Shown: positions 22,920-30,735 of the stretch, in pieces
How the letters are laid out: every line of letters begins with the position of its first letter
Position numbering within the stretch: the stretch's first letter is position 1
NCBI GenBank assembly: GCA_945957125.1
Contig: CAMFJT010000021.1
Coordinates: 1-39,144 of the forward strand
Length of the DNA stretch: 39,144 nucleotides
Source of the DNA: an uncultured Rhodospirillales bacterium
GTDB taxonomy: Bacteria > Pseudomonadota > Alphaproteobacteria > Reyranellales > Reyranellaceae
Direction of reading: 5' to 3'
Translations under genes and position numbers: made by a program
The notes under the pieces: generated by a model
The model's database searches: none
What the model was told of the DNA's origin: nothing
Seen by the model: the letters and a program-made list of their open reading frames with translations, nothing else

Positions 22920-24710
22920 TCAGCCCTCCTTGTACCAGCTCTCGATATCCCAGGTGTTATTGTCCCAGCCGCTCATCTCGGCTTGCAGCTTGTTGCCGAC
23001 CGCCGCCACGCCGGGGCGCGCGACGACCGGAATGACGACCTGGTTCGCGATCACGAGGTCGTTGGCCTTGATGAAGATCGCCGCCCGCTTGACCGGATCG
23101 AGCTCGTTCTGGCCGGCCTTGTAGTTGTCGTCGTACTCCTGGCTCTGCCAGCGCGTGATGTTGCGGCCCTGCCACTTGTTGGCCTTGGTCGCCGCCTCCC
23201 ACGAGCAGAACTGGTTCATGAACAGCTCGGGATCGGGCTGCGTCATGGTCGTCGTGTACATCTGCAGGTCGGTATAGAAATGCGGATAGGTGTCGGGGTT
23301 CGCCACGTCGGACGAGAAGAATACCGACGCCGTCACCGCCTTGACCTCGATGTCGATACCCGCCTTCTGGCAGGCCTGCTTGATGATCGCCTGCGTCTTC
23401 TGCCGCGGCTGGTTGATCGAGGTCTGGAAGACGAACTTCAGCTTCTTGCCGTCCTTCTCGCGGATGCCGTCGGCGCCCTTCTTCCAGCCGGCCTTCTCGA
23501 GCAGCTCGTTCGCCTTGTCGATGTTGAACTCGAACTTCATGTTCTTCGAGTTGAACTTCTCCGGGTTGTTGACGAAGTTTGCCGTCGCGATGCCGGTCCG
23601 ACCGTAGATGAACTTCTCGACCGAGGCCTTGTCGACCAGCAGGGTCAACGCCTGGCGGACCGCCGGGTCGCTCAAGGTCGGATGCTTGGTGCCGAGCCTG
23701 GAGCGCTCACCGTCGACCTCGGTCCATGGGTCGGTGGTGTTGAGCTGCATGTGCTCGATGTTGCCGCCGGGCGAGATGACGCAATGGCCCTTGCCGCCCT
23801 TCTCGAGGCGCAGGAGAATCTCGTCCTCGACCTGCATGTTCCAGGCGAAGTCGTATTCACCGGTCTGCAGCACGGCGCGGGCCGCGGAAACCGCGTCGCC
23901 GCCGCCCTTCATCTCGATCGCGTCGAAATGCGGCTTGTTGGCCATGTGGTAGTTCGGGTTGATCACGCCCGCCACCATGTCGCCCGGCTTGAAGTCCTTG
24001 AACATGTACGGCCCGGTGCCGACCGGCTTGAGGTTGGTCGGCGCCTCGCGCGACTTGGCGCCGGTGAAATCGGCGTACAGGTGCTTGGGAATGATCATGC
24101 CCTGGGTGCCGACGAAGGCATTGGCCCAGAACGGCGTCGGCTTGTCGAACTTGATGCGCACCGAATAGTCGTCGACCTTCTCGACGACGATGTCCTTGTA
24201 GTTGGCCACCGTGACCGCGGCCGTCGCCGGGTCCTTGGCGTATTCCCAGTTGAACACCACGTCGTCCGCCGTGAACGGCTTGCCGTCGTGCCACTTCACG
24301 CCCTGCTTGAGCTTCCACACCACCGACTTGCCGTCGGCCGCCAGCGTGCCGTCCTCCCGGTTCGGGATGGAAGCGGCCAGCACCGGCTTCATGTTGCCCT
24401 CGCCGTCCCAGTTGGCGAGCGGCTCGTAGAAGAGGCGCGAGCCGTCCTGGTCCTTGGTGCCCACGGCGAAATGCGGGTTGAGCAGGGTCGGGCCCTGCCA
24501 CCAGAGCACCTTCAGCAACCCGCCGCCGCCGCGCTTGGTCGGCTTGTAGGTCGATTTCGCCTGCGCCATCGCCACGCCGGAATAGGCCAGGAGCTGGGTC
24601 GCCATCGGCGCCGTCAAACCCACCGCCACCATCCGCCGGACGAATCCGCGTCGCGACATGCGGCCGGTCTTCACGCCGTCGATCAAGCCGCGCAGTTCAC
24701 GCTCGTTCAT
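22920..24710 (-). CDS. Peptide ABC transporter substrate-binding protein (SBP_bac_5, DppA type)
   Basis: A 596-residue periplasmic binding protein of the SBP_bac_5 family. The N-terminus carries a twin-arginine signal: RMSRRGFVRR at about residues 18-27 precedes a hydrophobic stretch ending SGVAMAQA, so the protein is exported folded. Family motifs follow: GGGGLLKVLWWQGPTLLNPH, LKQGVKWHDGKPFTADDVVFNW and a GTGPYMFKDFKPGD region. It is longer than typical DppA (about 530). ATG 24710 (MNEREL) is preferred over the upstream start at 24725. First gene of the transporter operon; divergent from the SMR gene across 132 bases. Substrate unassigned; peptides or other small solutes are possible. Confidence 0.92.
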   Translation of the reverse strand: MNERELRGLIDGVKTGRMSRRGFVRRMVAVGLTAPMATQLLAYSGVAMAQAKSTYKPTKRGGGGLLKVLWWQGPTLLNPHFAVGTKDQDGSRLFYEPLANWDGEGNMKPVLAASIPNREDGTLAADGKSVVWKLKQGVKWHDGKPFTADDVVFNWEYAKDPATAAVTVANYKDIVVEKVDDYSVRIKFDKPTPFWANAFVGTQGMIIPKHLYADFTGAKSREAPTNLKPVGTGPYMFKDFKPGDMVAGVINPNYHMANKPHFDAIEMKGGGDAVSAARAVLQTGEYDFAWNMQVEDEILLRLEKGGKGHCVISPGGNIEHMQLNTTDPWTEVDGERSRLGTKHPTLSDPAVRQALTLLVDKASVEKFIYGRTGIATANFVNNPEKFNSKNMKFEFNIDKANELLEKAGWKKGADGIREKDGKKLKFVFQTSINQPRQKTQAIIKQACQKAGIDIEVKAVTASVFFSSDVANPDTYPHFYTDLQMYTTTMTQPDPELFMNQFCSWEAATKANKWQGRNITRWQSQEYDDNYKAGQNELDPVKRAAIFIKANDLVIANQVVIPVVARPGVAAVGNKLQAEMSGWDNNTWDIESWYKEG

Positions 24711-24754
24711 GACAACTACCCCCACTCTTGAGCCATCCCACAGCTGCTCTCGCT

Positions 24755-24774
24755 ATCTTGCAAGATGCATGCAA
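24755..24774. promoter_or_regulatory. Cluster of palindromes between the peptide transporter and SMR exporter genes
   Basis: In the 132-base divergent region 24711-24842, ATCTTGCAAGAT (24755-24766) is a perfect 12-base palindrome and is followed at once by TGCATGCA (24766-24773), a perfect 8-base palindrome. Together they are a likely operator for a dimeric regulator controlling one or both genes. The regulator is not identified and there is no direct evidence of binding. Confidence 0.3.
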
Positions 24775-24842
24775 TCCTCCAATGAGAACAGGCTGGCACG
24801 CCGCCGTCAACGATGCCCCGCCTGCCAAAGGGGAGACTGTGC

Positions 24843-25160
24843 ATGGCTTGGCTGTATCTTGTCGTCGCAGGGTTGTTCGAGATCGGCTGGCCGCTCGGCC
24901 TGAAGAAGGGCTGGGGACCGGACGGCGTCCAGGTCGGCTGGCTCCTTTTCGCCGTCTTCGCCATGACGATCAGCGGCGCGCTGCTGATGATGGCGCAACG
25001 CGCCATTCCAATGGGCACGGCCTACGCGGTCTGGACAGGCATCGGTGCCGTGGGCGCTTTCGTCACCGGCGTGCTGCTGTTCGGGGATTCCGCATCGGCC
25101 ATGCGCATCGCCTCCATCGCGCTGATCGTCGCCGGCATCGTCGGCCTGAAGCTCGCCTGA
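24843..25160 (+). CDS. sugE: Small multidrug resistance family exporter (Gdx/SugE subtype)
   Basis: A 105-residue, four-helix inner membrane protein of the SMR family. The sequence MAWLYLVVAGLFEIGWPLGLKKG has the essential glutamate (E13) followed by GW rather than the VxW/A of EmrE, and TAYAVWTGIGAVGAFVTGVLLFG is the diagnostic Gdx/SugE third helix region, with IASIALIVAGIVGLKLA at the end. Members of this subtype export guanidinium in exchange for protons. The ATG at 24843 is chosen; the frame is open ten codons further but without family similarity. A short-chain dehydrogenase follows after 23 bases. No ykkC-type guanidine riboswitch could be convincingly recognised in the 132-base leader. 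Confidence 0.9.
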   Translation: MAWLYLVVAGLFEIGWPLGLKKGWGPDGVQVGWLLFAVFAMTISGALLMMAQRAIPMGTAYAVWTGIGAVGAFVTGVLLFGDSASAMRIASIALIVAGIVGLKLA

Positions 25161-25183
25161 AATCAAAGCAAGGAGGAAACACC

Positions 25184-25942
25184 ATGCGCATGAAGGACAA
25201 GGTCGCCCTGATTACAGGGGCGGCCAGCGGAATGGGCGCGGCGACGGCTCGCCTGTTCGGCCGCGAGGGCGCAAAGATGGTCTTCGTTGCGGACGTCCTG
25301 GACAAGGAAGGCGCCGAGGTCGTCGATAGCATCGTCAAAGCCGGCGGCCGGGCGCACTATCTGCATCTCGATGTCACGAACGAGACGGAATGGACCTCCG
25401 TCATCGCCGCGATCGAGAGGGAAGTCGGCGGTCTCGACGTGCTGGTCAACAACGCCGGCATCTCCGGCTCGGCCGAAACGGACCTTTACGACACCGCGGC
25501 CTGGAACCGGCTGATGGGGATCAATTCGACGGGTGTCTTCCTCGGGATGAAGCACGGGATCGCCGCGATGAAGAAACAGGGCCGCGGCGGCTCGGTGATC
25601 AACCTGTCCTCGATCTCGGGCATCGTCGGCCAGGGCTATATCCATGTCGGCTACAACGCCTCGAAGGGCGCCGTGCGGCTGATCACCAAGGCGGGCGCCG
25701 CCCAGCATGGCCGCGACAACATCCGCGTGAACTCCGTCCATCCGGGGCTGATGCCGCCCATGCGCACCTCCGGCCGCACCGCCGATCCCGCGACCCGCGC
25801 CAAGACCCTCAAGGGCGTGCCGATGGGCCGGGCCGGCGAGGTCGACGAGGTGGCTTACGCCATCCTGTTCCTGGCCTCGGACGAATCGTCCTACGTCACC
25901 GGCGCGGAGCTGGTGGTCGACGGCGGATGGACAGCAGTCTAA
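25184..25942 (+). CDS. Short-chain dehydrogenase/reductase (SDR), classical type
   Basis: A 252-residue NAD(P)-dependent oxidoreductase with a Rossmann fold. Seen are the cofactor motif TGAASGMG (residues 11-18), the NNAG motif at 89-92, the catalytic serine in LSSISG (about 142-143), Y157 and K161 (YNASK), and the C-terminal FLASDESSYVTGAELVVDGGW characteristic of 3-oxoacyl-ACP reductase/hydroxysteroid-type SDRs. An acidic VAD at the end of the second strand favours NAD over NADP. A strong AAGGAGG at 25170-25176 precedes the ATG. It follows the SMR gene by 23 bases and precedes DUF2946 by nine, so may be cotranscribed with either. Substrate unknown. Confidence 0.93.
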   Translation: MRMKDKVALITGAASGMGAATARLFGREGAKMVFVADVLDKEGAEVVDSIVKAGGRAHYLHLDVTNETEWTSVIAAIEREVGGLDVLVNNAGISGSAETDLYDTAAWNRLMGINSTGVFLGMKHGIAAMKKQGRGGSVINLSSISGIVGQGYIHVGYNASKGAVRLITKAGAAQHGRDNIRVNSVHPGLMPPMRTSGRTADPATRAKTLKGVPMGRAGEVDEVAYAILFLASDESSYVTGAELVVDGGWTAV

Positions 25943-25951
25943 ACTGAGCCG

Positions 25952-26341
25952 ATGGAGGATCGCGCGCACCCGACGTCGGGCTGGCGCGCCACGGCGCTTG
26001 CCGTGGCGCTGCTCGCGATCACCCTCAATTTCCTGCAGCCGCTCGCCCATGCCGCGCTGATGCGCGACGGCGCGCCGTCGAGCCTGTGGTCGGTCTTCTG
26101 CAAATCCGCACCCGAGGAACGCAACGGCCAGACGGGCTCCGCGCCGGTGGCTGCCGTCGATCACGATTGCTGCCTGGGCCTGGCGCACGCGCCGGCGCTC
26201 ATGGCGCCCTCCTCGTCGTTCCTGCTGCTGCCGCGCAGCACGCCGGCCCTGGCGCCGTCCCTGCCGGTCGAACAGACCGGTTCCGCCGGTATCCGCGACG
26301 GTCCACACCAGCCTCGCGGCCCTCCCTCTCTCCTCGCCTGA
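25952..26341 (+). CDS. DUF2946 family Cys/His protein
   Basis: A 129-residue exported or membrane-anchored protein of the DUF2946 family. A signal or anchor helix (ATALAVALLAITLNFLQPLAHA) covers about residues 13-34. C50 and the DHDCCLG motif (D70-H71-D72-C73-C74) are the conserved features and could bind metal; a low-complexity Pro/Ala/Ser tail ends in PRGPPSL, a common DUF2946 ending. Proteins of this family are often encoded beside TonB receptors and copper-related genes, and that is the case here: the TonB receptor starts 61 bases on. Function is unknown. The context suggests a role in handling metal taken up by that receptor. Confidence 0.82.
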   Translation: MEDRAHPTSGWRATALAVALLAITLNFLQPLAHAALMRDGAPSSLWSVFCKSAPEERNGQTGSAPVAAVDHDCCLGLAHAPALMAPSSSFLLLPRSTPALAPSLPVEQTGSAGIRDGPHQPRGPPSLLA

Positions 26342-26402
26342 CCTGAAGCCGCGACGCGCGTGAGCGCGCCGCTGTCGTTCGTCGTCGAGGGGAGAACTTG
26401 TC

Positions 26403-28547
26403 TTGCGATTTTCTTTGCATGCGGCGACTGCTGTCGCCTTTTTCGGTCTGGCGTTGATACCGGTCCTGGCGCGCGCACAGGATCAGACCCAACAGCTTCC
26501 GGCCGTGACCGTCTCGGCAGGCCGCGGCTCCGACATCGAAAAGCTCGATGTCAGCACGACGGTCATCTCGCGCGAGCAGATCCAGGCGATGCCGCAGACC
26601 GGCCTCGACCAGATCGTGAACCACATTCCGGGCATCTGGGCGCCGACCATACCGACCGGGCAGCTCCATCCGACCGCCCAGCCGTTCAACATCCGCGGCT
26701 TCGGATCGAGCACCACCATCAACACGCTGGTGCTGCTCGACGGCGTGCCGATGAACGACCCCTACTTCCGCACGGTCGACTGGAGCCAGGTGCCGAAGGC
26801 CTCGATCGAGCGCATCGAGGTCATCCGCGGCGGCGGGGCGACCAGCCTGTGGGGCAACATGGCGATGGGCGGCGTCGTCAACATCGTCACCCGCGATCCA
26901 TCGCGCACCGGCGTCGACCTCGACGTCAACTTCGGCAGCTACAACACCTTCAACGGCGAAGGAACGGTTGGCGTCATCGCCAACGACAAGCTGAAGCTCG
27001 GCGCGAGCTACAGCCATGCGCAGAGCAGCGGCTACAACCTCACCCCTGCCCAGTACCAGAACCCGAACCTCGTGCCGACCGCGTCTTGGGTCGACAACGT
27101 CAACTTCACCGCCCTGCTGACGCCCTCGGAATCGACCCGCCTGTTCGCCAAGGGCTATTTCCACCAGGCATCGGAGAGCGGCCTGGTCTGGCAGATGGCG
27201 AACAACCAGTGGTCCACCTATCGGCTGCTCCTCGGCGGCACGCACAAGCTGGACGACGCCTCGTCGATCAATTTCAGCGCCTGGGCCGGTGGCGGCACGT
27301 TCGCCACGACGAATGCCAGCAGCGGCGCCTACACGCTCAACAACATCAACGCGCTCAACCAGTTCGTCAGCCAGCGCGAAAAGGCGCCGAACAACAACCA
27401 GGGCGGATCGGTCTTCTACCAGCTCGATGCCGGTCCGCTGAAAGACATCAAGATCGGCGTCGATGCCCGCCGCACGGACATCACCGACAATCTCAACCTC
27501 TACGCCAGCGCCGTCGCTGCCCCGACCACGTTCGTCTCGCGCGGCGAGCAGCGGCTGCAGGGCGTGTTCGCGCAAGGCACCTATTCGTTCAAGGCGATCC
27601 CGGTCGACGTCACAATCGGCCTGCGCGGCGATTTCTACCAGGCCCTGAACGCGAGCGTGCTCACGGTGAACTCCGGGACGCTCAACTCCATCCCGAACTC
27701 GGCCTATGCGGGTTTCTATCCCCGCGCCGGCGTGAAGTATTATGCCACCGACGAGCTCACCCTGCGCGGTGCGGCCTATCGGAACTTCTCGGCGCCGGGC
27801 ATGAACCAGATGTACCGCAGCTTCGCCAGCGGCACGAGCTTCACCACCACGAACCCCTATCTTCAGCCGATGAACAATTTCGGCCAGGAGGCCGGCTTCG
27901 ACTTCAACTGGAAGCAGTTCTCGCTGTCGGCGACCTGGTACAACAACAACCTCGAAAACTTCATCGACTTCGTCGCTATCTGCAGCGCCAATGCCGCCTG
28001 CGCCGCTCCCTACGCCGCGGCGGCCGGCCTGGCCGGCATCACCACGGTGAACCAGTACATCAACGTCGGCAGCGCGCGCTTCACCGGCTTCGAGGTTCTC
28101 GGCGGCTGGCATGCACTGCCCGAGCTGAAGTTCACCGGCGGCTTCGTCCAGACGACCGCCTACCTGACCAGCACCAGCGTGCCCAACCTGCTGCGCACCG
28201 GCGTGCAGCTCGGGCAGGTTCCGACGTGGATGCTGAACGTGGGTGCGGAATGGCGGCCGATCCCGGACCTGGCGCTCAACGTCAACCTGAAGTCGTTTCC
28301 GTCCTTCTGGGCCAACACCGGTCACACACAGTTGAACGAAGCGGCGACCCTGCTCGACATGTCGGTGAACTACTCCTTCAGGAAGTCGGTCGACTTGTAT
28401 GCTTCGGTACAGAACCTGACAAACGTGCAATATCTGGCGTCGGGCTACACGACGACGACCTTCGAAGGGTCGATCGTCAACGCCACCGCCATCCCCCAGC
28501 TCGGCATGCCGCTGACCGTCGCCGTCGGCCTGCGCGCACGCTTCTGA
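26403..28547 (+). CDS. TonB-dependent outer membrane receptor
   Basis: A 714-residue outer membrane receptor. The signal peptide MRFSLHAATAVAFFGLALIPVLARA is followed by a TonB-box-like LPAVTVSAGRG (about residues 33-43), the plug domain (DVSTTVISREQIQAMPQTGLDQIV, RGFGSSTTINTLVLLDGVPM, IEVIRGGGATSLWGNMAMGGVVNIVTR motifs in sequence), and a 22-strand-type barrel that ends in the usual aromatic residue (LRARF). The start is TTG at 26403; no in-frame ATG would preserve the signal peptide, and GAGGGGAG lies just upstream. Ligand unknown; position between DUF2946 and a Cys-rich periplasmic protein points to a metal or metal chelate, perhaps copper. Confidence 0.92.
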   Translation: MRFSLHAATAVAFFGLALIPVLARAQDQTQQLPAVTVSAGRGSDIEKLDVSTTVISREQIQAMPQTGLDQIVNHIPGIWAPTIPTGQLHPTAQPFNIRGFGSSTTINTLVLLDGVPMNDPYFRTVDWSQVPKASIERIEVIRGGGATSLWGNMAMGGVVNIVTRDPSRTGVDLDVNFGSYNTFNGEGTVGVIANDKLKLGASYSHAQSSGYNLTPAQYQNPNLVPTASWVDNVNFTALLTPSESTRLFAKGYFHQASESGLVWQMANNQWSTYRLLLGGTHKLDDASSINFSAWAGGGTFATTNASSGAYTLNNINALNQFVSQREKAPNNNQGGSVFYQLDAGPLKDIKIGVDARRTDITDNLNLYASAVAAPTTFVSRGEQRLQGVFAQGTYSFKAIPVDVTIGLRGDFYQALNASVLTVNSGTLNSIPNSAYAGFYPRAGVKYYATDELTLRGAAYRNFSAPGMNQMYRSFASGTSFTTTNPYLQPMNNFGQEAGFDFNWKQFSLSATWYNNNLENFIDFVAICSANAACAAPYAAAAGLAGITTVNQYINVGSARFTGFEVLGGWHALPELKFTGGFVQTTAYLTSTSVPNLLRTGVQLGQVPTWMLNVGAEWRPIPDLALNVNLKSFPSFWANTGHTQLNEAATLLDMSVNYSFRKSVDLYASVQNLTNVQYLASGYTTTTFEGSIVNATAIPQLGMPLTVAVGLRARF

Positions 28548-28570
28548 GCCGACCGCAGGAAGGAACCGTC

Positions 28571-29779
28571 ATGCGCCGTCTCGTCCTCTCCGCGCTGGCC
28601 GCCATGGCCCTTGCCGGTCCGGCAAAGGCCCAGCACCAGGACCATGCCACGAAGGCCTTCGCCGCCGATGCGCGGGAAGCCTTCACGGCGACCCCCGCGT
28701 TCGGGCCCGACGGCGCGCTGTGGATCGCGCGCGGCACGGCGGACAGAGTGCTGGTCTCCCGGTCCACAGATCTGGGCAAGACCTTCGGCGCACCCGTCTC
28801 CGTCACGGCCGATCCGATCAATCTCGACTGGGGCCCCGATTCGCGGCCCCAGCTCGTCATCGACCGCAACGGCGGGGTGGTGGTCAGCTACGCCATCTTC
28901 CAGGACAAGCGCTTCAACGGCCGGGTCTACGCGACACGCTCGACCGACGGCGGCTCGACCTTCGCCCCGCGGGTTCCCATCACGTCCGATTCGACCAGCC
29001 AGCGCTTCCAGACCATCGGCATCGATCCGGCCGGACGCCTGTTCGCCGCCTGGATCGACAAGCGTAACGCCGCCGCGACGCTGGCCGCCGGCAAGCCCTA
29101 TCCCGGGGCGGCGCTCGCCTATGCATGGGCAGACGCGGGGGCCGACAAAGCCGCACGCTTCGTCGACACGCAGCTCGCCTTCGACAATACCTGCGAATGC
29201 TGCCGGCTCGGCCTGGCTTTCGCCGGTCCCGGCCGGCCGGCGCTCCTCTTCCGCAACGTCTTCGACGGCGGCGTGCGCGACCACGCCGTCGTCACCTTCG
29301 CCGATCCGAAGACTCCGGGTCCGCTGCGCCGAGTCAGCACGGACGACTGGAAGCTCGACGCCTGCCCCCACCACGGGCCGAGCCTGGCGATCGCCTCCGA
29401 CGGCTCCTATCACGCCGCCTGGTTCACCGGCGGCTCGGTCCGGCAGGGCCTCTTCTACGCCCGCGCCGACAACGCCGATGCGCCGTTCGGCGTCCCGCGC
29501 GCATTGTCGACGCCTGACCGCCAGCCGGCACGTCCCTCCGTGCAGGCCGTGGGCACCGTGATCCACCTTGCCTGGAAGGAATTCGACGGCGAGAAGGCAT
29601 TGGTTCGCTGGCAGCTCTCCTCGGATGGCGGCCGCACCTGGAACCCACCGCGCACGGTCGCCGCAACCGGCGATGCCTCCGATCATCCCCTGCTGATCGC
29701 CCGCGGTACGCAGGTGTTCCTGTCATGGTTGACCAAGGACGAAGGCTATCGCCTGATTCCGCTCGGAGAATCGACATGA
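28571..29779 (+). CDS. Exported sialidase-fold (BNR/Asp-box) protein with CECC motif
   Basis: A 402-residue protein with a signal peptide (MRRLVLSALAAMALAGPAKA, 1-20) and a beta-propeller made of Asp-box repeats: RSTDLGKTF (64-72), RSTDGGSTF (123-131) and SSDGGRTW near residue 356. It is annotated as sialidase-like by fold only; sialidase active-site arginines are not recognisable. A CECC motif (C208, C210, C211), CPHH (C265-H268) and an N-terminal QHQDH (21-25) form an unusual set of possible metal ligands. It lies 23 bases after the TonB receptor gene and overlaps the TlpA-like gene by four bases (ATGA), so acts in the same periplasmic process. Inferred role: metal binding or delivery, not sugar cleavage. 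Confidence 0.85.
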   Translation: MRRLVLSALAAMALAGPAKAQHQDHATKAFAADAREAFTATPAFGPDGALWIARGTADRVLVSRSTDLGKTFGAPVSVTADPINLDWGPDSRPQLVIDRNGGVVVSYAIFQDKRFNGRVYATRSTDGGSTFAPRVPITSDSTSQRFQTIGIDPAGRLFAAWIDKRNAAATLAAGKPYPGAALAYAWADAGADKAARFVDTQLAFDNTCECCRLGLAFAGPGRPALLFRNVFDGGVRDHAVVTFADPKTPGPLRRVSTDDWKLDACPHHGPSLAIASDGSYHAAWFTGGSVRQGLFYARADNADAPFGVPRALSTPDRQPARPSVQAVGTVIHLAWKEFDGEKALVRWQLSSDGGRTWNPPRTVAATGDASDHPLLIARGTQVFLSWLTKDEGYRLIPLGEST

Positions 29780-30282
29780 GACGAGTCATCGCCGCCTCTC
29801 TCGCGCTGGCCCTTGGCCTGTCGGCCGTCATCGCCTTGCGCACGGCCAACGCGGACCAGCCCGCCCGGTTCGAGCGCGGTAGCTGGCACGCCCTCAACGC
29901 TGCGCATGCCGGTCGCCCGACCGTCATCCATTTCTGGGGCCTGACCTGCGGCCCCTGCATCGTGGAGCTGCCGAAATGGGGGCGCCTGCTGGCCGAACGT
30001 CCCGACCTTCCGCTCGTGCTGGTCGCTGCCGACCCGCTGCCTCAGCCCGCGGCCCAGGTGAACGGAACACTCGAGCGGGCGGGCCTCGACAAGGCCGAGA
30101 GCTGGGCCTTTGCCGATCGCTTCTACGAGCGGCTGCGCTACGAGATCGATCCTGCCTGGAGCGGTGAACTGCCCCGCACGGTGCTGGTCGCCGCGGACGG
30201 CACCCGTACCGTTCTGCCGGGCGTCGCCGACCTTTCGAAGGTGCGCGATTGGCTTGACCAGCAGGCCCGCTCCTCCCGTTAG
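29776..30282 (+). CDS. TlpA-like thioredoxin-fold protein
   Basis: A 168-residue periplasmic thioredoxin-like protein. The signal or anchor sequence RVIAASLALALGLSAVIALRTANA occupies about residues 3-26. The thioredoxin fold has IHFWGLTCGPC with the active-site pair C58-G-P-C61, the ELPKWGRLLAERPDL helix and a cis-proline region ELPRTVLVAADGT. Proteins of this type (TlpA, ResA, ScoI partners) reduce disulfides in periplasmic copper chaperones and cytochromes. The start overlaps the stop of the CECC protein gene, so coupled translation is likely; it may keep the cysteines of that protein or of DUF2946 reduced. Partner assignment is inferred from context. Confidence 0.88.
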   Translation: MRRVIAASLALALGLSAVIALRTANADQPARFERGSWHALNAAHAGRPTVIHFWGLTCGPCIVELPKWGRLLAERPDLPLVLVAADPLPQPAAQVNGTLERAGLDKAESWAFADRFYERLRYEIDPAWSGELPRTVLVAADGTRTVLPGVADLSKVRDWLDQQARSSR

Positions 30283-30426
30283 GCCCGAGGGCAGTCGACG
30301 CACACGATCCGTTCACCCAGGTTTGAGCAAGCGTGCTGCGACGATCTGGCAGGCCGGCCACGAGTAGGGTTAGGATGGCCTACACCGCATCGATAATCGA
30401 CGCGGGAATTACGGGAGACACCGAGA

Positions 30427-30666
30427 ATGACCAAGCAGACCATGATCGCCACCGCGATCTCGATCTTCGCCGCCAGCAGCTTCGTGGCGTCGTCGGCAAG
30501 CGCCCAGGTGAAGTGCTCCGGCACCAACGCCTGCAAGGGCCAGAGCTCGTGCAAGGGCGGCGCCAGCGCCTGCAAGGGCCAGAATGCCTGCAAGGGCCAG
30601 GGCTTCTCTGACACCCGGGACGTCGTGAGCTGCCAGAACCAGGGCGGCAAGCCGGTTACGCAGTAA
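30427..30666 (+). CDS. Bufferin-type metallophore precursor 5 (BufA-like, type alpha, unlinked copy)
   Basis: A 79-residue secreted Cys-rich peptide, the fifth of the family and about 24 kb from bufB/bufC. The signal peptide (MTKQTMIATAISIFAA start, ASA before Gln at about residue 26) and the mature part, with VKCSGTNACKGQSSCKGG, are closest to precursor 3. Six cysteines keep the spacing 5-5-6-5-13; the tail is QNQGGKPVTQ. It has its own terminator and lies 144 bases after the TlpA-like gene, so it can be regulated apart from the main cluster. The conserved core predicts that it is also a BufB/BufC substrate, which must then act in trans. Confidence 0.85.
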   Translation: MTKQTMIATAISIFAASSFVASSASAQVKCSGTNACKGQSSCKGGASACKGQNACKGQGFSDTRDVVSCQNQGGKPVTQ

Positions 30667-30687
30667 GCCGATCCCGATCGACATGGT

Positions 30688-30725
30688 GCGGGCGTCCCGG
30701 TCCTCCGGCGACGCCCGCTTCTTTT
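30688..30725 (+). terminator. Rho-independent terminator after precursor 5
   Basis: GCGGGCGTC (30688-30696) pairs with GACGCCCGC (30710-30718); the loop holds a CCGG/CCGG inner stem. TTCTTTT follows at once. Good form for an intrinsic terminator, 21 bases after the stop codon. Confidence 0.75.
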
Positions 30726-30735
30726 CGGGTGACGG

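Noticed and set aside
21693..24731. Very long open frame on the plus strand (over 1000 codons) opposite the peptide transporter genes
   Set aside because: It lies antisense to four well-recognised transporter genes; its product is rich in Arg, His, Val and Asp as expected for a GC-rich shadow frame, and has no recognisable domain.
24711..24842. Guanidine (ykkC-type) riboswitch before the Gdx gene
   Set aside because: The leader has a possible weak GGCTGGC/GCCTGCC stem and one ACGA, but not the paired ACGR-loop hairpins of guanidine-II or the conserved bases of guanidine-III. A covariance-model search would decide.
26199..28430. Long open frame on the minus strand opposite the TonB receptor
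   Set aside because: Antisense to a certain receptor gene, with Arg/Val/Glu-rich low-complexity content; a codon-bias shadow.
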